From: G965204755 sp965243415 | GTDB lineage: Bacteria > Acidobacteriota > Vicinamibacteria > Marinacidobacterales > Marinacidobacteraceae | Assembly: GCA_965243415.1 (NCBI GenBank) | Contig: OZ251549.1 | Coordinates: 620,001-684,000 of the forward strand | Reading direction: 5' to 3' | DNA: 64,000 nucleotides | Shown here: positions 18,133 to 27,122 of the stretch, piece after piece | How the letters are laid out: every line of letters begins with the position of its first letter | Numbering within the stretch: position 1 is the first letter of the stretch | Notes under the pieces: model-generated | What the model was told of the DNA's origin: nothing | Databases searched by the model: none | What the model saw: only the letters and a program-made list of their open reading frames with translations | Program-made: the position numbers and the translations under genes

Positions 18133-19299
18133 ATGGCGCCTGAGTCTTCGATGGAGGAGTACCGGACAGCGGCGGGGTTGCCGGCGGGGGAGGCTCGGTC
18201 GCTGCCGTTTCCGGTGTATCGCGACCCGGCGGTCTTCGACCTGGAGATGGAGCGGATCTTCCGGAGCGACTGGGTCGCCGTCGGCGCGGAGGCGGCGCTC
18301 GCCGATCCGGGCGACACGCTGGGGATCGAGATCGGGGGCGAGCCGGTGGCGCTGGTGCGGGGCGCCGACGGGCGGCTGCGCGCGCTGTCGAACGCCTGTC
18401 GGCATCGCGGCACCCTGCTGCTCGACCCCGGCGTCGGCCGGCTCGACGGCCGGCACCTCGTCTGTCCCTACCACGCCTGGAGTTACAGCGACTCCGGCGA
18501 GTTCCGGGGGGCGCCGTATTCGCGCGGCGTCACCATCGAGCCCGACGCGCACTGTCTGCCGTCGTTCCGGGTGGAGGTCTGGATGGGAGTCGTCTTCGTC
18601 TGTCTGGACGAGGCGGCGCCGCCGCTCGCGGAGCGCCTCGCCGGCATACCGGAACACCTGGCCGAATTCGGGATGGAGGGTTTCACCGAAGCCGCGCCGA
18701 TCACCGAGGCCGAGATCTGGGGCGCGAACTGGAAACTCGTCGTCGAGAACGGGATGGAGAGTTACCACCTGTTCCGGGTCCACGAGAAGACCCTGGAGAA
18801 GGTCACGCCGACGCGCGGGGCGTACTACCTCGAGGGGTCCGCGCCCTGGACGCTCACCGGCGGAGCCGTCGTCTCGAATCCGGGGTTCTTCGGGAAGGCG
18901 CTCGGCGCGGTACTCGGTTACGACCCCGGGAGCGGCGGCGATCACTACACGCTGGTATCCATCCCGCCTTCGTTCGTGGGGATCGTTACCGGGGACTCCT
19001 GGGACTGGATCGCCGCGCATCCGCTGTCGCCGACTTCGACGCGGGTGTTCAGCGGATCGCTCACCCGGGGGAAACCGGACTTCCTCACCCGGGCGTTCTC
19101 CCAGTCGTACGCCACCGCCTTCCTCGAAGAGGACCGGAAGATCTGCGAACGCGGCCAACGGGGCCTGGCGGCGCGCGCTTCGTCCGGCGGACGCCTCGTT
19201 CCGCTCGAGCGCGTGGTCGTGGACTTCCATCACTACCTCGCCTGGAAACTGTTCGGAGAGGAGCCGCCGCCGCGTCACGCCGAAACCCGTCGAGGTTGA
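18133..19299 (+). CDS. Rieske non-heme iron oxygenase, alpha subunit
   Basis: A 388-residue ring-hydroxylating/demethylating oxygenase. The Rieske [2Fe-2S] ligands are Cys89/His91 (ACRHRG) and Cys111/His114 (CPYHAW). The mononuclear iron site is in ENGMESYHLFRVH, with His212 and His217 visible. The short single-subunit form without a beta subunit resembles the group that includes stachydrine and carnitine oxygenases more than aromatic dioxygenases, but the substrate is not proven. No ferredoxin or reductase is adjacent. The following gene is a hydroxyproline-epimerase-like enzyme, so an N-methylated proline or hydroxyproline betaine is a plausible substrate. Confidence 0.85.
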   Translation: MAPESSMEEYRTAAGLPAGEARSLPFPVYRDPAVFDLEMERIFRSDWVAVGAEAALADPGDTLGIEIGGEPVALVRGADGRLRALSNACRHRGTLLLDPGVGRLDGRHLVCPYHAWSYSDSGEFRGAPYSRGVTIEPDAHCLPSFRVEVWMGVVFVCLDEAAPPLAERLAGIPEHLAEFGMEGFTEAAPITEAEIWGANWKLVVENGMESYHLFRVHEKTLEKVTPTRGAYYLEGSAPWTLTGGAVVSNPGFFGKALGAVLGYDPGSGGDHYTLVSIPPSFVGIVTGDSWDWIAAHPLSPTSTRVFSGSLTRGKPDFLTRAFSQSYATAFLEEDRKICERGQRGLAARASSGGRLVPLERVVVDFHHYLAWKLFGEEPPPRHAETRRG

Positions 19300-19470
19300 A
19301 CCCGCCGGGAGCGCCGCAGCGCCCTCGCCCGGGCCTCGCGCCCGCTGCCGGAGGTCGCGGACGGCGCGTCGGTCGGGGAACCGGGATCGGGAACCGGCCG
19401 GGTTCGAGCGGGAACGCGGCGCGAGACCGGCAGGGCGCGACGGGGGGATAATCCGCGCCCGGAGACGACG

Positions 19471-20523
19471 ATGCGCGCCGAGCGGGTGATCCAGGCGGTG
19501 GATCTGCATGCCGGGGGGGAGCCGGGGCGGGTGATCGTGGGCGGCGTGCTCGATGTGCCGGGGGACTCCCTGTTCCGCAAGATGCAGCACCTCCGGGAGC
19601 ACGGGGACGCGCTGCGGAAGCTGATGCTGCGGGAGCCGCGCGGGTATCCGGCGGCGAACTGCAACCTGGTGCTGCCGCCGACCCGGGAAGAGGCGGACGC
19701 CGGGTTCGTCATCATGGAGCAGACGGAGTACCCGCCGATGTCCGGGACGAACACCATGTGCGTGGTCACCGCGCTGCTCGAGACCGGGATGTTGCCGGCG
19801 CGGGAGCCGACGACCGAGTTGACGCTCGAAACGCCGGCGGGACTGATCGAGGTCGAAGCGCGGGTCGAGGGCGGGAAGGTGACGCGGGTGACCTTCGAGA
19901 ATGTGCCGGCCTTCGCCGTCCATCTGGACGCCGCGGTCGAGATCCCGACGGTCGGCGAAGTGCGGGTGGATGTGGCCTGGGGCGGGATGTTCTACGCCAT
20001 CGCCGACGCGGCGCGGTTCGGGCTCACCATCGCCCCGGAGCACGGGCGGGAACTGGCGCGGTTCGGGGCGATGGTGAAGCAGGCGGCGCGGGAGCAACTG
20101 GAGGCGGCCCACCCGGAGAACCCGGAGATCCGGCAGGCCAGCATCGGCCAACTCGCGGGGCCCTGGGACCGGGAGACGCGCACCGCCTCGAACGCGGTCT
20201 CGGTGGCCACCGGGGAGTTGGACTGGAAGCGGCCGGAGACCTGGACCGGGGCGCTCGACCGCTCCCCCTGCGGCACCGGCACCTCGGCGCGGATGGCGGT
20301 CCTCCATGCGAAGGGGGAGTTGGGGATCGGCGAGGACTTCCGCAACCTCGGGCCGGTGGGCACCGAGTTCGTCGGGCGTCTGCTGCGGGAGACCGAGGTC
20401 GGCGGGCTCCCCGCGGTCGTACCCGAGATCAGCGGCCAGGCCTGGATCACCGGTACCGCCTCCTATTCGCTCGACCCCTCCGACCCCTTCCCGGAAGGCT
20501 TCACCCTGGGCGACATCTGGTAA
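19471..20523 (+). CDS. proline racemase family enzyme, Ser/Cys type (4-hydroxyproline epimerase-like)
   Basis: A 350-residue two-lobed cofactor-free racemase/epimerase fold. The two catalytic acid/base positions are Ser91 (PPMSGTNT) and Cys267 (SPCGTGTSA). In this family Cys/Cys marks proline racemase and many 4-hydroxyproline epimerases, Cys/Thr marks trans-3-hydroxyproline dehydratase, and Ser/Cys occurs in some 4-hydroxyproline epimerases, so epimerisation is the best guess. The His usually following MCG/MSG is replaced by Thr93, which is unusual. A GATAAT box at 19447 is a possible -10 element. It lies 171 bp behind the Rieske gene in the same direction. Confidence 0.8.
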   Translation: MRAERVIQAVDLHAGGEPGRVIVGGVLDVPGDSLFRKMQHLREHGDALRKLMLREPRGYPAANCNLVLPPTREEADAGFVIMEQTEYPPMSGTNTMCVVTALLETGMLPAREPTTELTLETPAGLIEVEARVEGGKVTRVTFENVPAFAVHLDAAVEIPTVGEVRVDVAWGGMFYAIADAARFGLTIAPEHGRELARFGAMVKQAAREQLEAAHPENPEIRQASIGQLAGPWDRETRTASNAVSVATGELDWKRPETWTGALDRSPCGTGTSARMAVLHAKGELGIGEDFRNLGPVGTEFVGRLLRETEVGGLPAVVPEISGQAWITGTASYSLDPSDPFPEGFTLGDIW

Positions 20524-20557
20524 CCCCGGGGAACGGCGCCGGCCGGGAAGAAGCGCC

Positions 20558-20630
20558 TTCGAGTTCGACACCCGGCGCCGCAAGTCGTTGATTCTGCGTC
20601 CATTCTCCCTCGGACTACACACTACGGCGG
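20558..20630 (+). repeat. dispersed element copy B1
   Basis: About 73 bp with the order TTCGACA, then GCAAGTCGTTGATTC, then a variable part, then ACTACACACTAC. The same order appears on the opposite strand at 56818-56892 and 57302-57372. It lies just behind the epimerase gene. Confidence 0.6.
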
Positions 20631-20739
20631 GGATTGTCGGGGCGTGGCGCCCGACGGGAGGCTCGTCCCCGCAGGAGTCCGTTCGCCGCTCGCCCGCCCC
20701 GGTATCGGCCTCCGGGCGGACCGGGAAGGCGGAAGAAGG

Positions 20740-20811
20740 TCCGAGTGCGACACCGAGCGCTGCAAGCCCTCGACTGAGTGGCCGTTTGCTCCCCCGATGC
20801 CCACTACCGCC
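20740..20811 (+). repeat. dispersed element copy B2, degenerate
   Basis: Aligned without gaps to B1 (offset 182 bp) it keeps CCGAGTGCGACACC, GCTGCAAG and CCCACTACCGCC but has lost the GTCGTTGAT core. Sequence downstream of both copies is also related (for example CCGTTCGCCGC in each), so the 463-bp gap 20524-20986 is mostly two imperfect tandem units. Confidence 0.5.
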
Positions 20812-20933
20812 ACGCTCTCCGGGGAGCGGCCGGCGACGGGAGACCCGTCGGTGCGCAGGGCCGTTCGCCGCCTCTCCCGGCGGGCCGACACCGGCGGCGG
20901 AACCGGGCCGGCGGGCGGAGGCGGCGGGCGGAA

Positions 20934-20939
20934 TAGAAT
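20934..20939 (+). promoter_or_regulatory. possible -10 box (TAGAAT)
   Basis: TAGAAT stands out in a very GC-rich gap 48 bp upstream of the LVIVD gene start. No good -35 hexamer is visible, so this rests on the AT-rich hexamer and position only. Confidence 0.3.
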
Positions 20940-20968
20940 CGCGGGTTCCCCGCCGCGCGGGGCCCATC

Positions 20969-20975
20969 AGGAGGG
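20969..20975 (+). promoter_or_regulatory. strong ribosome binding site (AGGAGGG)
   Basis: AGGAGGG lies 11 bp before the ATG at 20987 and fixes that start for the first LVIVD/Ig-like protein, although the frame is open much further upstream. Confidence 0.8.
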
Positions 20976-20986
20976 ATCTCCCGATC

Positions 20987-23098
20987 ATGTTGCAGCACCT
21001 CGTGTCCCGGTCGTTTTCGGCGGGACCGCGCCCGCTCTCGCGGCCGGCGCGGTCCCGCCCGTCGCGTCCCGCCCCTCTCCCGGCGCCCGGCGCGGCCTTC
21101 GTCGTCGCGCTCGCCGCCGCATCGCTCCTCGCCGGGGCGGCCGCGGCGCAGGAGCCGGCGAAACTCGTCGTCGAGCCGGTGAGCCTGACGCTCGAAGTCG
21201 GCGAGACCGCCGAACTCTCGGCGACCGTCAAGGACGGGAACGGGAACGCACTGGAACACCCGGTGCTGTTCTTCTCCCGGGCGCGCCGCTTCGTGGGGGT
21301 GAACCCGGCGGGGATGGTCGAGGCGCACCGCCCCGGCGAGCACACCCTGGTGGCGATGGCGCCGCGCGACCCGGAGGCGATGGACCGCCGCGCCGACATG
21401 GCGCTCATGGTCGAGATCCCGGTGACCGTCGCCTTCCCGTCGCTCGAGAGCATCTCGGTGGCGCCGCTCCCGGCGAACCTCTATGCCGGAACCTCGCTCC
21501 CGGTGGGCGCGACGGCCCTCGACGCCTCCGGGGCGGAACGGAAGCCGGACTTCACCTGGGAGTCGAGTGATCCCGGCGTGGCCTCGGTGGACGAGTACGG
21601 GACGCTGCGGCTCCACGCGGAGGGCCGGGCCACGCTCTCGGCGAGCGCCGAGTCGGTCCGGGGCGAGGCTGCCCTCACCGTCCGGGCGAACCCGGCGACG
21701 CGGCTCGAACTCACGGCGGACGCCGAGGAGGCGCGCACCGGGGATGTGGTGTGGTTCCACGCCCGGGCGCTCGACGGCGGCGGGAACGAGGTCCCCGACT
21801 TCCCGCTGCAGTTCGCCGCCTTCACCCGCACCCCGGACAACCTGGTGGCCCCCGGCGCGGCGGCCTTCGTGGAGCCGGACGGCGCCTTCGTGGCCGAGCG
21901 GCCCGGCCTCCACACGGTGGTGGTCTCCGGCGGCGGGCTGACCGCGCGGCAGGCGGTCCGCGCCACGCCCCGGAATGTGCGGAAGGACTGGGAGATCGTC
22001 GGCCGGGGGCCGGTGCGCGACCGCCACACCTCCGACCTCTGGGTGTGGGAAGGGCTGGACGGGCGCGACTACGCGGTCACCGGCACCTGGGGCGCCGACG
22101 GGCACGCCTACTTCTGGGATGTGACCGACCCGGCGAGCATCCACCTGGTGGACACGGTGCGGGTGGACGCCCGGACGGTGAACGATGTGAAGGTCTCCCC
22201 CGACGGCCGCTTCGCGGTCATCGGCCGGGAGGGCGCCTCCAACCGGAAGAACGGGCTGGTCATCCTCGATGTGGCGAACCCGACGGACGGCGTGCGGATC
22301 CTCGCCCGCTACGACGATGAACTCTCCGGCGGCGTCCACAATGTGTTCGTCGCCGAACAGCACATCCTGGCGCTCTCCGCGGGGCGGCGTTACGACATCC
22401 TGAACGCGGAAGACCCGGCGAATCCCTACCGCGTGGGGCGCTTCGAACTGGATACCCCGGGGCACGGCATCCACGATGTCTGGGTGAAGGACGGCGTCGC
22501 CTGGTCCTCGAACTGGGCCGACGGCGTCGTCGCGGTGGACATCGGCGGCGGCGGCAAGGGCGGCGCGCCGAACAACCCGGTGATGATGGGCAGTTTCCGT
22601 TATCCGAACGGCTGGAACCACGCCGGTTTCCCGTACCGCAGCGAGTCCACCGGGAAGATGCTGGTCTTCGCCGGGGACGAGAACTTCCCCTATTCGTTCG
22701 AGCCCGAAGGCGATCTGCCCGACCGCGCCGCCGGGTGGGTCCACATCGGGGAATGGGACGAATCCGGCGAGGGCCGGGAAGTGGCGCGCTACCAGGTGCC
22801 CGAAGCCGGCAGCCACAACCTCTGGGTCGAGGACGACATCCTCTATGTGGGCTACTACAACGGCGGCCTGCGGGTGGTGGATGTCTCCGGCGAACTGCGC
22901 GGCGACCTCTACCAGCAGGGCCGGGAGATCGCCTTCTTCGAACCGGCGGATCCCGAGGGTTACAAGAAGAACGCCCCCTTCGTCTGGGGGCCGCAACCGT
23001 TCAAGGGACACATCTTCTTCTCCGACTGGAACTCCGGTCTCTGGGCGGTGAAGTTGGTGGACCCGGAAACGCCCCGGAACATGGGTGAGCCGAATTGA
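20987..23098 (+). CDS. secreted LVIVD-repeat propeller with N-terminal Ig-like domains (paralogue 1)
   Basis: A 703-residue protein. The first about 50 residues form a long Sec signal (FVVALAAASLLAGAAAAQ). Residues about 55-320 are Ig-like/BIG2-type domains (VSLTLEVGETAELSATV; SSDPGVASVDEYGTL). From about 340 the protein is an LVIVD-type beta propeller (RHTSDLWVWEG, NGLVILDVANP, GVHNVFVAEQHI, GGLRVVDVSGELRG). Very similar along its full length to the gene at 24360. Probably extracellular or outer-membrane associated; function of the family is unknown. It overlaps a possible TTG at 23095, while the YVTN gene start is taken 11 bp downstream of the stop. Confidence 0.82.
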   Translation: MLQHLVSRSFSAGPRPLSRPARSRPSRPAPLPAPGAAFVVALAAASLLAGAAAAQEPAKLVVEPVSLTLEVGETAELSATVKDGNGNALEHPVLFFSRARRFVGVNPAGMVEAHRPGEHTLVAMAPRDPEAMDRRADMALMVEIPVTVAFPSLESISVAPLPANLYAGTSLPVGATALDASGAERKPDFTWESSDPGVASVDEYGTLRLHAEGRATLSASAESVRGEAALTVRANPATRLELTADAEEARTGDVVWFHARALDGGGNEVPDFPLQFAAFTRTPDNLVAPGAAAFVEPDGAFVAERPGLHTVVVSGGGLTARQAVRATPRNVRKDWEIVGRGPVRDRHTSDLWVWEGLDGRDYAVTGTWGADGHAYFWDVTDPASIHLVDTVRVDARTVNDVKVSPDGRFAVIGREGASNRKNGLVILDVANPTDGVRILARYDDELSGGVHNVFVAEQHILALSAGRRYDILNAEDPANPYRVGRFELDTPGHGIHDVWVKDGVAWSSNWADGVVAVDIGGGGKGGAPNNPVMMGSFRYPNGWNHAGFPYRSESTGKMLVFAGDENFPYSFEPEGDLPDRAAGWVHIGEWDESGEGREVARYQVPEAGSHNLWVEDDILYVGYYNGGLRVVDVSGELRGDLYQQGREIAFFEPADPEGYKKNAPFVWGPQPFKGHIFFSDWNSGLWAVKLVDPETPRNMGEPN

Positions 23099-23109
23099 GG
23101 GAGAACCCG

Positions 23110-24285
23110 TTGAAGCACACTGCCATGAAGAACGAATCCTCGGCCTTCCTCCGGCTGGCCGCAGCGGCGACCGGGGCGGCGCTCGTCGTCGCCTCGACGG
23201 CTGCCGTGGCCGCGACCGCCCCGGAGCCGCCGACGCGCAACTACTTCGTCTATGTCTGCGCCGAGTCGGACGACACGGTGCACCTGGTCCGCTTCGGGCC
23301 CCGCGGCCTGGAAGAAGTGGACAGGATCGTCGTCGGGAGTTTCCCCACCGAGACCGAAGGCCCGCACGGCATCCGCATCTCCCCCGATGGCCGCCACTGG
23401 TATCTGTCCATCGCGCACGGGATGCCTTTCGGCTCGCTCCACAAGTACGAGACCGGGACGAACGAATGGCTCGGCGACGCCACGCTGGGCATGTTCCCGG
23501 CGACCATGGACATCTCGCCGAGCACCGGGCTGCTCTATGTGGTGAACTTCAACCTCCACGGCGACATGGTCCCGAGCACCATCTCGGTGGTCGAGACCGG
23601 GACCATGATCGAAGTGGCGACCATTGACACCGGCGTGATGCCGCACGGCGCCCGCGCCGACCGCAGCGGCGGCCGCATCTACTCGGTCAACATGATGGAC
23701 GACGAACTGGTGGAAGTGGACGCCACCCGTTTCGAGATCTCCCGCCGCCTGGCGCTGGGAACCGACCCGGCGATGGATCATTCCGCCCACGCCGGCAGGG
23801 CGCACGGAGGCAGCGGCGACGCGATGGAGATGAAGATGCCCACGGTGAAACCCACCTGGGCGACCAGTCCCACGCCGGCGGGCAAGGTCTATGTGGCGGG
23901 GAACGGCGACAGCGCCATCTACGAGGTCGATCTCGAGGATTGGCGCATCTCCCGGCGATTCGACGCCGGGCCGGGGGAGAACCCCTACAACCTGGAAGCG
24001 ACCTCTGACGGCGGGCGGCTCATCGCCACCTACAAGTCCGGCGGCAAGGTCGGCTTCTGGGATCTCGACGCCGGCGAAGCGGTGGCCGTCCCGGAGACCA
24101 CCCGGCGGGTGCCGCACGGGGTGGTGGTTTCCGACGACGACCGCTACGCCTTCGTGACCCTCGAGGGGATCGGGGGGGAACCGGGGACCGTCGAGGTCTA
24201 TGACATCGCCGCGGCGGAACGGGTCGCCGACCTCGCCGTGGGCAAACAGGCCGGCGGCATCGCGTTCTGGAAGGGCGAGCCGTGA
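23110..24285 (+). CDS. secreted YVTN-type beta-propeller protein
   Basis: About 391 residues from TTG 23110, chosen because GAGGGAGAA lies just upstream; ATG 23125 is an alternative five codons later. It has a signal peptide (RLAAAATGAALVVASTAAVAA) and then seven-bladed propeller repeats such as PHGIRISPDGRHWYLS, TISVVETGTMIEVATID and PHGVVVSDDDRYAFV. A His/Met-rich insert (MDHSAHAGRAHGG followed by MEMKM) near the middle could bind a metal such as copper; this is inference. The gene sits between the two LVIVD paralogues with short gaps, so the three are likely one operon whose products act together outside the membrane. Confidence 0.8.
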   Translation: MKHTAMKNESSAFLRLAAAATGAALVVASTAAVAATAPEPPTRNYFVYVCAESDDTVHLVRFGPRGLEEVDRIVVGSFPTETEGPHGIRISPDGRHWYLSIAHGMPFGSLHKYETGTNEWLGDATLGMFPATMDISPSTGLLYVVNFNLHGDMVPSTISVVETGTMIEVATIDTGVMPHGARADRSGGRIYSVNMMDDELVEVDATRFEISRRLALGTDPAMDHSAHAGRAHGGSGDAMEMKMPTVKPTWATSPTPAGKVYVAGNGDSAIYEVDLEDWRISRRFDAGPGENPYNLEATSDGGRLIATYKSGGKVGFWDLDAGEAVAVPETTRRVPHGVVVSDDDRYAFVTLEGIGGEPGTVEVYDIAAAERVADLAVGKQAGGIAFWKGEP

Positions 24286-24359
24286 GGCCCGCCGCCGGAC
24301 GCCCCTTCCCCCGGCCGGAAACCCCGCCGGAAGCCCGGGTCAACTCCCAGGAGAACGAC

Positions 24360-26447
24360 ATGCACCGAGGATCCGAAACCCGCCGCCGCGCGCGGCGTTC
24401 CCCCTTCGTCAGCCTCGCCCTCGGGGTCGGGCTGCTCGCGGTTCCGGGCCTGCTCTTCGCCCAGGAAGAGGAAGAGGCCGAAGCCGCCCCGCAGCCGGCG
24501 GAACTCATCGTCACTCCCGCCGAGGTGGAACTCGAAGTCGGAGACACGCTCACCCTCGAGGCGGAAGTGCTGGACGAGAACGGCGACCCGATGGATCGGA
24601 CGGTCGTCTTCTTCTCCCGCCGCCGCCGCTCGGTGGGAGTGAACCCGGCCGGGATCGTCGAGGCCTACCGGCCCGGCGAGCACACCCTGATCGCCATGGT
24701 GCCGAAGGATCCGGAAGACCTCGACCGCCGCGCGGAGCCGGCGGTGCGGGTGGAGATCCCGGTCACCATCCCGAACCCGCCGGCGGCGGCGGTGTCGGTG
24801 ACGAACCTGCCGGCGCACCTCTACACCGGCACCGAGATCGCGCTGCGCACCGAGGTCGAGGACACTTCCGGGGCCCTCCGGAACGATGTGGAGGTCCGGT
24901 TCGCGACCGCCGACGATTCGGTGGCCGCGGTGGACGCCCTGGGCGTGCTCCGGCTCGCCGGGGAAGGGAGCACCACCCTCACCGTCAGCGCCGAGGCGGT
25001 TTCGAGCGACACCGAGATCACCGTTACGGCGAACCCGGTGCGGACGATCACGCTCTCGGGCGGTGAAACCGACGACCCGGTGCGCACCGGGGATGTGGTG
25101 TTCTTCAGCGCCGCAGCGCGGGACGCCGGCGGCGAGCCGGTGCCCGACTACCCGATCCAGTTCGCCACCCTCGGCACGCCGGCCGACGGGATCGTCGCTC
25201 CCGGCGCCATCGGCCAGATCACCGCCGACGGCGCCTTCGTCGCCGAGCGCTCGGGAACCCACACCGTGATCGCCGACGGCTTCACCCGCTCGGCGACGGC
25301 GACCCTGAAGGTCGTGTCCCGCCAGGTCCGCAAGGGCGTGGAAGTGCTGGGACAGGCGCCGGTGCGCGACCGCCACACTTCCGACCTGTGGGTCTGGGAA
25401 GGGACCGACGGGCGCGACTACGCGGTCACCGGCACCTGGGGCGCCGACGGCCACGCCTATTTCTGGGATGTGACCGATCCCTCGGCGATGAGCCTCATCG
25501 ACACCGTCCGGGTGGACGCCCGCACGGTGAACGATGTGAAGGTCTCCGAGGACGGCAAGTTCTGCGTCATCAGCCGGGAAGGCGCTTCGAACCGCAAGAA
25601 CGGACTCGTGATCCTCGATGTGAGCGACCCGCAGAACGGGGTGCAGGTCATCGCCCGCTACGACGACCAACTCAGCGGCGGCGTCCACAATGTGTTCATC
25701 GCCGAGAACCACATCTACGCGCTCTCCGCCGGCCGGCGTTACGACATCATCAACGCCGAAGACCCGACGAATCCCTACCGGGTGGGCCGGTTCGAGCTGG
25801 ATACGCCCGGGCACTCGATCCACGATGTGTGGGTGGAGGACGGCATCGCCTACTCGTCGAACTGGGGCGACGGCGTCGTGGCGGTGGATGTCGGCGGCGG
25901 CGGCATGGGCGGCGCGCCGAACAACCCGGTACTGCTCGGCAGCACTCCCTACCCGAGCGGCTGGAACCATGCCGCCTACCCCTACCGCAGCCAGTCCACC
26001 GGCAAGTTCCTGATGATCGGCGGCGACGAGGCATTCCCCTACCAGACGATCGGGGAGGAGAACACGCCGAGCCGCGCCGCCGGCTGGATCCACATCTTCG
26101 AGTGGGAGGACTGGGACGAGCCGAAGGAAGTGGCGAGATACCAGGTTCCGGAGGCCGGCACCCACAACCTCTGGGTCGAAGACGACCTGCTCTACATCGC
26201 CTACTACAACGGCGGCCTGCGAGTGGTGGACATCTCCGGCGAGTTGCGCGGCGACCTGTACCGCCAGGGACGCGAAGTCGCCATGTTCCTGCCGCAGGAT
26301 CCGGAGAGTTTCATCCCCAACGCGCCGATGGTCTGGGGGCCGCAGCCGTACAAGGGCAACATCTTCATCGCCGACCACAACTCCGGTCTGTGGGCGGTGA
26401 AACTGGTGGACGCCGAGCCGGTCTATCTCGGCGAACCGCAGGACTGA
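24360..26447 (+). CDS. secreted LVIVD-repeat propeller with Ig-like domains (paralogue 2)
   Basis: A 695-residue paralogue of the protein at 20987. ATG 24360 is preceded by CCAGGAGAA. The signal peptide (LALGVGLLAVPGLLFAQ) is followed by an acidic EEEEAEA patch, two Ig-like domains (VELEVGDTLTLEAEVLD; ADDSVAAVDALGVLRL) and the propeller, which shares long identical blocks with paralogue 1 (VRDRHTSDLWVWEG, DYAVTGTWGADGHAYFWD). The conservation suggests a duplication around the YVTN gene. Role unknown; context points to a cell-surface or periplasmic binding complex. Confidence 0.82.
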   Translation: MHRGSETRRRARRSPFVSLALGVGLLAVPGLLFAQEEEEAEAAPQPAELIVTPAEVELEVGDTLTLEAEVLDENGDPMDRTVVFFSRRRRSVGVNPAGIVEAYRPGEHTLIAMVPKDPEDLDRRAEPAVRVEIPVTIPNPPAAAVSVTNLPAHLYTGTEIALRTEVEDTSGALRNDVEVRFATADDSVAAVDALGVLRLAGEGSTTLTVSAEAVSSDTEITVTANPVRTITLSGGETDDPVRTGDVVFFSAAARDAGGEPVPDYPIQFATLGTPADGIVAPGAIGQITADGAFVAERSGTHTVIADGFTRSATATLKVVSRQVRKGVEVLGQAPVRDRHTSDLWVWEGTDGRDYAVTGTWGADGHAYFWDVTDPSAMSLIDTVRVDARTVNDVKVSEDGKFCVISREGASNRKNGLVILDVSDPQNGVQVIARYDDQLSGGVHNVFIAENHIYALSAGRRYDIINAEDPTNPYRVGRFELDTPGHSIHDVWVEDGIAYSSNWGDGVVAVDVGGGGMGGAPNNPVLLGSTPYPSGWNHAAYPYRSQSTGKFLMIGGDEAFPYQTIGEENTPSRAAGWIHIFEWEDWDEPKEVARYQVPEAGTHNLWVEDDLLYIAYYNGGLRVVDISGELRGDLYRQGREVAMFLPQDPESFIPNAPMVWGPQPYKGNIFIADHNSGLWAVKLVDAEPVYLGEPQD

Positions 26448-26506
26448 CCGCCGGTTCCGGAACGACCGGTAACGAGCCCGCGATCCGCAACGGGAGGACC
26501 CCGCCA

Positions 26507-26971
26507 ATGAAACGCGCCCACACGATCAGTTGGGTGATCTTCGCGCTGCTCGGCGCGGCGACGCTCGTGGTCTCGCTGCTGTCGGTTACGGCCGCCTACC
26601 TGGATCCTTCCGGGGACCTGGTCGCCGGGAAGTACACCCCGGCCGAAGTGGCGAACGGCGACGAAGAGGTGGCGGCGGCGCTCTCCGCCCGCCGGGGAAC
26701 CGCCGCCGCCTTCGCCGTCTCCTACGCGATCCTGCTGCTCTCCGTCGCTCTCGGCCCGTACCGGAAACGCCAAGGCGTCCGCGGCGCGTTCCTGGCGCTG
26801 GTCGTCGCCTCGGTCGCGAACGCGGTGGTGATCCTGCTGCGCGTACCGCTGCTCGGCGTCAGTTTCGGACTCGGCGCCGCCACCATCCCATTGGTGCTGG
26901 TGACGATCGCCACCGTATTCGGCCTGCGGACGAAGAACCTGTCCTCCCCGAAGGAGACCGCGAGCGCCTGA
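26507..26971 (+). CDS. four-helix membrane protein of unknown function
   Basis: A 154-residue protein starting at ATG 26507 behind CGGGAGGA. Four hydrophobic helices are evident: WVIFALLGAATLVVSLLSV, AFAVSYAILLLSVAL, FLALVVASVANAVVILL and GAATIPLVLVTIATVFGL. The loop after helix 1 is acidic (about residues 33-60). No family is recognised. It follows the second LVIVD gene after 59 bp and may belong to that operon. Confidence 0.65.
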   Translation: MKRAHTISWVIFALLGAATLVVSLLSVTAAYLDPSGDLVAGKYTPAEVANGDEEVAAALSARRGTAAAFAVSYAILLLSVALGPYRKRQGVRGAFLALVVASVANAVVILLRVPLLGVSFGLGAATIPLVLVTIATVFGLRTKNLSSPKETASA

Positions 26972-27122
26972 GCCGTCTCCGGGGGCCGCATCCCGGCCTC
27001 CGGGGCGGCGGAGCCGGGGGTCGGGAGATGGCGGCGCTGCCCATTCGTTCGCCGGCGGGACTCCATTCCCGGCGAAGCCCCTCCCCCGAGCGCGCCCTCG
27101 ACGAACGAACGACCCCGATCCG

